Source: Dipteris shenzhenensis (lineage: Eukaryota > Polypodiophyta > Polypodiopsida > Gleicheniales). Taken from it: a stretch of DNA of 64,000 nt. Below, piece after piece: positions 57,631 through 64,000 of this stretch. The stretch is from NCBI GenBank assembly GCA_047967505.1, contig CM106541.1. One strand, 5' to 3'. The position numbers and the translations under genes are program-made. Every line of letters starts with the position of its first letter. The first letter of the stretch is position 1. Under the pieces are notes generated by a model. It was not told the origin of the DNA, made no database searches, and worked only from the letters and a program-made list of their open reading frames with translations.

Positions 57631-58452
57631 CATTTTGACTATATCACTCAACAAAGATGTGCACTTACCCAATTGCACCATGACATTCATATGGAGATAG
57701 GAGGAAGTTTTTTAGCTCCATTTGCATTCGTACTCAACAACAAGAAGGTAAACTTGGAGTTTTTATTTAATTAAATAGTTATGGTTTATTAGTCAGCTCT
57801 ATTGATTTTTTAACACTACTAAATAGTGTTAACACTATCAATAGTTATGATTTATTAATATTGATTTATTAAGACTACGTAAAAATAGGTACTTCGAAGG
57901 AGAGAAAGTACAATTCAATGCAAAGACATCCATAATGTGGTTATTGAGATAAATCAAAATTAATTAGAGGTACTAAAGACCAATGATTTTGTACATGTGA
58001 ATGTGAGGGAAGTACATGTCTATCTACTCTATTGTGAAAGTCAAACAGGATGTTGATTCTCTATCTTAGTCATCTCTAGCTTTATAGGTTACTCTTCAGG
58101 AAACAATTGATGTTGTGGGGGATTTTGAGATGGAAGCTAATTATAGAGGCTCTTGCCTTTAGTATCTAGGATGGGGCATTTGCTAAGTAGAGGGTATCAC
58201 TACTTAGATGCAGGGTGATAGTCGGACAAAATGGAGTGCTCATCCTTTGTAAGATGTAATCAAGCACAAGAATAATAATTATTCAATGATTTTTAGTCTC
58301 CCAGTGGTATTTGTACAATGACATTGTGAACATATTGATCAATATTTTTGCACTCTCTTGTTGTAGTCTATGCGTTGTACATGCTTTCAAAATATATCTC
58401 TCCATGAATGATGGTAAACTATGTTTACATATTCATGAGTCAACTCTCTCTC

Positions 58453-58458
<6 letters not shown>
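57631..58458. other. Non-genic region
   Basis: AT-rich with no recognised feature. 'ctaaatagtgttaacactatca' near 57824 is a local palindrome (tagtgttaacacta). Confidence 0.4.
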
Positions 58459-58522
<64 letters not shown>

Positions 58523-58559
58523 CGTATGTATGTATGTATGTATGTGTGTGTGTGTGTGT
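58459..58559. repeat. (GT)n(TATG)n(GT)n microsatellite
   Basis: About 30 GT units to 58519, then TATG units (58527-58543), then GT again to 58559. Open frames across it are repeat artefacts. Confidence 0.97.
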
Positions 58560-58649
58560 TGTTATGGATAAAATTGTCTAAGGAAAAAGGCATTAATATG
58601 TGTGTGTGTTTGTATATGTGGCAATAGTATAATAAAATATGGTGTGCAT

Positions 58650-58995
58650 AGGGCCCAGGGTTGAGGTGGCAAGGCATGACCATGTGCCACCCTTCCACGT
58701 AAGAGGACCCATAAGGTGTGTTGTACATAATCCATGCTAGTAATATTATAAAATGTAAGGTGGCATGGCTCCTCTAGGTGCCACCCCTCCACCTAGGCTG
58801 CATTTAGTGAGATATGGCTCAAAGTCCATGGGAGAAGTAATATAAAATAGGTGGAGATGGATATTATATTGAGTTATTCCCTCCATATGGGATAGGCCCA
58901 TGTGGGGGAGGTGTAGAAGGTCCAAGAGAGCAAGTTAAATAATGGGGAAAGTAGGATGAGGTGGCAAGATTCCTTGTGCCAACCCTCCACTTGTC
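58650..58995. repeat. Three dispersed copies of a 'gaggtggca...tgccacccctccac' block
   Basis: Blocks near 58663, 58758 and 58957 share 'ggtggcaNg' followed 15-20 bp later by 'gtgccaNccctccac'. Each block is an inverted pair (ggtggc/gccacc). They sit just upstream of the TATA-bearing segment, as repeats in an LTR U3 region might. Confidence 0.65.
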
Positions 58996-59206
58996 CTCCT
59001 AGAGGTTTGAACATATTATAAAATTGGGAAGCGACCAAGGGAGTATCATAGACTTGAGATATGGGGCTTGATTTATGTGGAAAATTGAGGCAAAGGATTG
59101 TCGCACACAATTGAGAGTGTGTAACCGCCTAGCCCACATGGGAGACTTTTCCACACACACCATGCATGTGGGAGGATACATTGATTGGGAGAGAACCCTC
59201 TTTTGG

Positions 59207-59216
59207 CTATAAAAGG
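59207..59216 (+). promoter_or_regulatory. TATA box of a probable gypsy LTR promoter
   Basis: 'ctataaaagg' is followed by 'aggaggctatttcttgatgag' and, about 100 bp on, an AATAAA-type signal (59309-59316). This order (TATA, short R-like region, polyadenylation signal) suits the 5' LTR of the plus-strand gypsy element whose genes begin near 60800. LTR ends and a primer-binding site were not found. Confidence 0.45.
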
Positions 59217-59674
59217 AGGAGGCTATTTCTTGATGAGACACGCTCATTCTTGTAAAGCCACCTAGCTAGTACTTTGATATTTCCCTCTCATCCTTTCTTT
59301 CAAATAAAGTATGGTCCTCTTCCCTTGATGTCTCCATCTTTACATTCCTCCTCCTATCATGTACATGCTTCTCTTCCCCCTCTCCCTTTCCCCTTGTGTC
59401 ATAGTCTCCCTCTTCATTCCCTCCCCTTCTAATTCCTTTTCCCCTCCCATGATAACATTTCGCCCTCACGGTATCCTTTCGTCTATGGCCCTCGAGCGTC
59501 GCCATGCTTAGCCTCTAGCCTCTGGTCTTGTTTTCTTTTTCGGCTAATAGAAATGGTGTGGCTGCTGGGATCGAAATCTTCATGGCTAGTGGCGAATCTT
59601 TTGCTCATACTGGTCGCATCTGCGAAACTATACCATCTGTGCTTCTTCTCAGCTACTGCATGCGCATTTGATTC

Positions 59675-59826
59675 GCGTGTCTACTGTGTCCACCCGCGCG
59701 AGAGTATTTGGGCTGCTGTGTCTTCTAGTCGTGGACAGTTTTCTTGCTCTGCGTGTCTACTGTGTTCACCCGCGTGACAGTTTTCTGGGCTGCTGCGTCT
59801 TCTGGTCGCGGACAGTTTTCTGAGTT
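59675..59826. repeat. Two-copy 76-bp tandem duplication
   Basis: 'gcgtgtctactgtgt' begins at 59675 and 59751, followed in both copies by 'cacccgcg', 'gggctgctg', 'tcttct' and 'ggacagttttct'. Differences are mostly C/T. Confidence 0.88.
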
Positions 59827-59859
59827 TCTGCAAAACTATAACTGCAGATCCCGCGCCCC

Positions 59860-60003
59860 CCTCTCTCTTCTCTTCTTCTTCTTCTCTTTCTCTTCCCCTC
59901 CTCTCCTCTCCTCTCTTTTTATTAAAGAGTAGGATTTGAACCCAAGACCTCCCCCTTCACAAAAGGGAGACTTATCATTGGGCCAACAAGTTGGAAGTGG
60001 TGA
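59860..60003 (-). mobile_element. tRNA-like head with GA-rich tail (SINE-like), minus strand
   Basis: On the minus strand 'tggcccaatga' resembles an A box, and 'ggttcaaatcc' (59936-59946 region) is a perfect B box about 43 bases later. It is followed by a GA-rich tract (59860-59935). Imperfect anticodon-arm pairing argues against a functional tRNA. A SINE or tRNA pseudogene is likely. Confidence 0.5.
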
Positions 60004-60199
60004 AAATGTAATGATTTTTATTTATATATTGAAATCTCGGGAACTGTAACTCTCTAACCGTGGGGAGTTTGCTCTTGCTGTAAAAAGCAAAAGTACTTCA
60101 TTTCATGTGCTCTATTCACATCTCCTACTAGATCACCGATTCAGAACTTCTCTAAGCTCACTTTCACGGACGCACGCCACATGAGGAGGGTGGATATTT

Positions 60200-60610
60200 A
60201 TGTTACTTCTCGACGCATTTAAGGCTTTGGTCCCTGGCCCTCAGCACCTTATGGCTACCAATGCACGAGATCTCTTCCTTGATCTTCATGTCGACCTTCA
60301 ACGGCTGATTGTCCAGTGCATTGTTCAAGGAGATGACGGGTGGAATGATACACCGAGGATGATTCATGGTGAAGAACTACTGATACGCTGGGAGAACTTT
60401 GATTTTATTTCTACTCATTGTGCGGTGATCGAACTACTTGCTACTTCAGAGGTAATTAAAACGATGTCCTTCATCAAAGGGTGGGATGCTCCCCAAGCTT
60501 GGGGGGAGATTTGGCGCATCTTCTTGTTAATTCCTGTGGATAAGCTCATCCTGAATGGTTTATTCTCAATCTCACTACAAAGGTTTCTAGGCCTCGGCTA
60601 TGGTTGGTAA
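60200..60610 (+). other. Unassigned open frame, possibly part of the gypsy leader region
   Basis: A 136-codon frame, or 118 codons from the Met at 60254. The product is mixed and slightly acidic with Trp-rich patches (WNDTP, IRWENFDF, GWDAPQAWGEIW) and no recognised motif. It lies between the LTR-like stretch and the RNase H frame on the same strand, so it may be an extra retroelement frame. It could also be chance, although its length and Trp content are higher than those of the surrounding shadows. Confidence 0.35.
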
Positions 60611-60803
60611 TGTTTCAATTAAGGAATCCATTTGTACCTAATCAACCTTTTGTGCCTCATTTCGAGCTTCAAGTTGTAATTCTTTTTGGTCTAAAGATAA
60701 ACTATCAATAAAGGATTGCAAGTTTATTTGGTGCTGAACGTTTGGCTCAAGTGTTGAATTCTCCCCACCCTCTCCTCCTACCTATCTTGGACTACCGAGA
60801 AAC

Positions 60804-61565
60804 TTGGGATGTCCGAATTTTAGTCGGTGTGTGATGACATCTTGGATCCTTCAATTTGATGGAGCCTACAAACCTTCGACCAAGGCTGCTGGCGTGGGTG
60901 TGAAGCTCACTTCACTGGGTGGTGAGGAGTATTATTACAGCAAGTCTGCACCTACAAGTACTTGCAATCAAGCTGAGTACTCAGCGCTCATTTTTGGGCT
61001 ACAAAAGGCACAAGAACATCATGCCAAGCAACTTGAAGTTCAAGGAGATTCTCAACTAGTGTGTGAACAAGTTAGTGGAAGGTGGAAGGTGCGGAGCAAA
61101 GGCTTGGTTCCACAACATCAACAAGCATTGGAACTTTGCAACCAATTTGAAGAGGTAAAAATTCCCTCAAGCTCGAAATCTAGTTGCTGATTTCTTGGCA
61201 CGTGAAGCTTGTACTTCAATCACACATGACGCGAGTGGAAGCACCACCCCAACAAAGCCGCAAGCCACGAAGGTGGGTGATCATTTGTAAGGAATGCAAA
61301 GGTTGTGGTCATCATGAAACTAAGTGTTGGGAATACTTGATACGAGTTTACCGACTTCGGAAGATCATCAGAAAGGTCCTCAAGGACATTGCTCAAAAGA
61401 AGGATGCCAGACCGCACACCCCTTGAAGAAATAGCATGGCGACTACAAGAACTGGAAGAAGTTGAAGGTGATGTGCAGGCTCTCCAACTGTTGACATTTG
61501 TCATGGCATTCTTGTTTGCCTTGATGAACAACCTCATGCAGCACCATGTCTCTAACCCTCGCTTG
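60804..61565 (+). pseudogene. RNase H (RVT_3-type) plus zinc-knuckle region upstream of gypsy gag
   Basis: The frame 60804-61190 encodes an RNase HI-like fold with D19 in LQFDGA, E58 in CNQAEYSALIFGL and D82 in VQGDSQLV. The fourth catalytic D (NLVADFLARE) lies in the +1 frame at 61189-61191, so a frameshift breaks it. About 30 codons later, in another frame, a perfect CX2CX4HX4C knuckle reads CKECKGCGHHETKC (61286-61327). A third frame adds an acidic coiled-coil (RLQELEEVEGD) and a hydrophobic stretch (TFVMAFLFALMNN) ending at TAA near 61566. It lies just 5' of gag on the same strand. An RNase H upstream of gag is not the usual Ty3 order; capture, a second nested element or a lineage-specific extra ORF are alternatives. 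Confidence 0.65.
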
Positions 61566-61783
61566 TAAAGATGGACATGATATCATGAGGGTTGGTCCTT
61601 TTAAGATTGTCTATGTGCTATTCTATGCTAAAGATTCTTCCCGTGTAGTATTTCACAATACACCAGTCACACCCTACCCTGCCTATGTGTGCTTTGTGGA
61701 GGTATCTTCACCCGATTTTCAGTTCAAGCTTCCTCTTTCTATTGTTTGTCCATAGATAAGCCTCTCTTTTCCATCTTCCAAGC

Positions 61784-62725
61784 ATGGCTGACATTCTCGT
61801 GTTTTGTGGACGGGTGGAAGAAAATCCAAATGAGTATCTTGTGGCCTTCAAGCACCGTTGTGTTTCTCTCAACTTTCTTATTGAAGACAGATGGCTGTTG
61901 GTTCTTCCCACATTTCTAGAGGGTTTGGCTCAAGTGTGGTATGAGAAGCAGGCCGAAGACATTTGCCAAAGCTGGCCAAGGTTGACAGCAGCGATGATTG
62001 AGTATTTCGGCAAAGAAGAGGAGCCGGAGAATGTGTACCTGTAGGTGGAAAACTTGAAGCAGTTAGAAGGTGAGACGGCGCGTCGATATGTGGATCGAGC
62101 GGCCATGCTATTGGACCGTTTAATTGCCACACAGGAGGACAATGCCAAGTTTCGAGCTGGAATGACTCAGCATGTGCTAGGCTACCTTGTAGCAGGAGCA
62201 AGTGATGAATTCTGCCTCAAGCTTAAATGGGAGAATCCAAAAACTATGGTGCTAGCACATGAGATTGCTCAAAAGTTTGATAAAGTTCAGTCTGACCCCA
62301 CTTCAAAGAAGACGATTGTCCCTTCGCAACCCCCTCAATTCCTGCAACAACAACGTGGGGGGTCTAAATCAAGGGCATACCCCCACCCCTTATCAGGGAT
62401 GTATCCACTGCCTCCACCTCAAATGTATGGTCCTCCCTTAGATGCTTACCCTCAACAAGGTGTATATTCTCACCCTCTGCCTCGAAGATTTCCCCAGCCT
62501 CGCCCACGAGCCCCCCTCCTTTCTACTCCCTTGGCCCCTCCAGCTAAAGAGGCCCCCCCTGCAATAGAACTTGGAGTCATTGACCTAGCCAAGGCCCTGA
62601 ATGATCTTTGGTGGGCATCAGAAATGAAGCCAACCACCCTCCAAGAGACCGTGCTAATGTTGTATGCTACGAGTGCCACCAGAAGGGTCATTATCGCACG
62701 GAATGCCCCAATATTCCAAGGGTGA
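61784..62725 (+). pseudogene. Ty3/gypsy gag (one in-frame stop, then frameshift)
   Basis: From ATG 61784 the frame encodes a retrotransposon gag core: FCGRVEENPNEYLVAFK, LPTFLEGLAQVWYEKQ, a TAG at 62042-62044, then LKQLEGETARRYVDRA in the same frame. A Pro/Gln/Tyr-rich linker (62320-62540) follows. Near 62610-62650 the biologically sensible frame shifts to the zinc knuckle downstream. The capsid region is otherwise collinear with gypsy gag families. Confidence 0.85.
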
Positions 62726-63317
62726 ATCTTCTAAGTGAGTCTGGCACTGAGGATTCTGATGTAGAGATCCTTGACCTCGAGAAAAGAAGTCGTACCACCT
62801 CGGACCCCTCTCCAAACCGTGGACCGGGCCACCCCAGGAAGAAGGTGTCCTTCTCAGAGCCCTCTGATGCTGAGATGGCAGACCCACCAACAGAGAAGAC
62901 TAAAAGATCCCACAGGAGTAAGTGGTCACCCTCGGATTTTCCCATCGGCTCGGGGCAAGAAAACTATTCGGTCGTTCAGGACCTTGCTCATCGTTCTTTG
63001 AGCATCACGCTCCCTCAACTAATAGCATTAAGCCCTAAGGTGAGACGTGAGCTGCAGCAAGGGCTCTCAACAAGGAGGAACAAGAAAAAGGGAAAGGTAA
63101 GAGAGGTATCCTCTATCTCTGAAGAAATTGATCGGCACCCACATACAGTCGATGTCATCATAGATAATTGCCGTGTCAAAAATGTGTGTGTTGATGGGGG
63201 AGCTGCACATAATATCATGGTGCCCCAAATCACGAAGAAATTGAATTTGAAATGTACAAGGCGTTCCTCCACCCGAATCAAGGTAGTAGAGATGGTTGAT
63301 GACTCGCCACCCTAGGA
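62640..63317 (+). pseudogene. Gypsy zinc knuckle and aspartic protease
   Basis: The frame 62608-63315 carries CYECHQKGHYRTEC (CX2CX4HX4C) soon after its start, an acidic/basic linker, and a retropepsin fold with CVDGGAAHNIMVP, a D-G-G-A version of the active site. A TAG at 63313-63315 is bypassed in the next frame (LGVIEDLPIIVNG), where the protease continues, so a one-base shift breaks the frame. Confidence 0.82.
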
Positions 63318-64000
63318 GTCATTGAAGATTTGCCCATCATTGTCAATGGGTTGACCACCACTATCAATTTCTATGTAGTGGACATTGAAGATACAGGCAG
63401 GAGTTACCCAACCATACTCGGGAGACCATGGTTGAGAAAGAGTGATGTAGTCAGCTATTGGAAGATAGGACACATGTCTTTTGGTGCTTCTAAGGAGAAG
63501 ATCCCGGTGCAACCCAGTGCCATGGAACCGGAAGAAGAAGAGGAGCAAGACAGTGATACTCTCTCATCCTTGGTGTCTCAATCAAAGGAAGAATCAGACG
63601 GGGGGGAGGAATTCTCAAACGAGGAAGTTTACATGATGGAGGTGTCTCCGACCCGGCCACCTACAGAAAAGGTAACAGCTAGTCCTCAACAGCTTGAATC
63701 TATGCTTTCCCCAGACCTCACTCCAAGTGAGAAAGACGAGTTCCTAGAAATGTTCAAAGATTTCCCTAACCTCTTTGCAACTAGCTACCACCACCTTCGC
63801 CATGTGACTACCATAGAGCACAAGATAGAGCTGAAGCTTGATGTGAAGCCTGTGGCTCAGAAGTATCAGAGATTAGGGCCCCTGCAACCGATGCTTTGCG
63901 ATTGGAGTTGCAAAAGCTTGTAGAGGCTGGGTTTATTGTTCCGGTTCACAATACTGAATGGGTTTCACCAGTGGTAGTCACCCCAAAGAAAAACAACAAG
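63318..64000 (+). pseudogene. Gypsy protease tail and start of reverse transcriptase, runs off window
   Basis: The frame from about 63318 contains FYVVDIEDTGRSYPTILGRPWL (the retropepsin C-terminal 'ILGRPWL' motif), an acidic linker (63520-63650), then LTPSEKDEFLEMFKDFPNLFA and EHKIELKLDVKPV, the N-terminal RT region. A shift near 63880 moves to a frame reading LRLELQKLVEAGFIVPV and WVSPVVVTPKKN, which reaches the window end. The catalytic RT aspartates, RNase H and integrase lie outside. Confidence 0.85.

Noticed and set aside
58311-58728. Cys/Val- and His/Thr-repeat frames
   Set aside because: Produced by the (GT)n microsatellite.
59936-60003. A functional tRNA gene
   Set aside because: The B box is perfect, but the anticodon arm does not form a proper 5-bp stem with a 7-base loop, and no acceptor stem is found.
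1-64000. Prokaryotic-type features (operons, CRISPR arrays, ribosome-binding sites, integrons)
   Set aside because: Introns, plant retroelements and plant-type host proteins show a nuclear plant sequence. Tandem repeats here lack the regular repeat-spacer pattern of CRISPR.

Overview
This window is nuclear DNA of a land plant with a large, repeat-rich genome. There are two convincing host genes in 64 kb. One of them is stretched over 24 kb by two very long introns, and almost everything else recognisable is decayed LTR-retrotransposon (Ty1/copia and Ty3/gypsy) sequence, tRNA-derived SINE-like heads, tandem duplications and CT/CA/GT/TA microsatellites. Long TE-filled introns and low gene density would suit a gymnosperm or fern, but the sequence alone does not decide the lineage. 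No bacterial, organellar or CRISPR features are present.

Layout. 1-720: copia remnant. 721-5200: no gene, local repeats. 5207-6593: candidate promoter and 5' leader. 6594-30861: a seven-exon nucleotide-sugar transporter gene on the plus strand (355 aa), similar to the plant sqv-7-like / At5g55950 type. Its exons 1-3 lie in 6594-8022, exons 4-5 in 22295-22680 and exons 6-7 in 30399-30861. Intron 3 (14.3 kb) holds a SINE-like head, a plus-strand gypsy LTR with primer-binding site, a minus-strand chromovirus broken by a young 6.25-kb copia element (13136-19386; LTRs differing at 1 of 191 positions; target duplication GAAAC), and another plus-strand gypsy leader. Intron 5 (7.7 kb) holds two decayed minus-strand copia copies. 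All splice sites and reading phases of the host gene remain consistent, so the gene looks functional despite this load.

30862-50000 is essentially non-genic: microsatellites, several tandem duplications, a minus-strand TE-derived coding remnant (42480-43841) and a three-copy array of 250-300 bp units rich in complementary GGTGG/CCACC motifs (44181-44980). 50222-51229 is an intact single-exon gene for a plant-specific six-helix membrane protein (335 aa). 51230-58400 has no recognised gene but contains a strong short hairpin (53088-53142) and a 424-bp tandem duplication. 58650-64000 holds repeats, a TATA-bearing LTR-like stretch, a tRNA-like head and the 5' two-thirds of a plus-strand gypsy element running off the window. 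That element appears to carry an RNase H domain and a zinc knuckle upstream of its gag gene, which is the most unusual arrangement here.

The genes do not form a pathway. The interest lies in how the transporter gene tolerates nested retroelements, in the C-to-T-type lesions of the young copia element, and in the odd domain order of the right-hand gypsy element.
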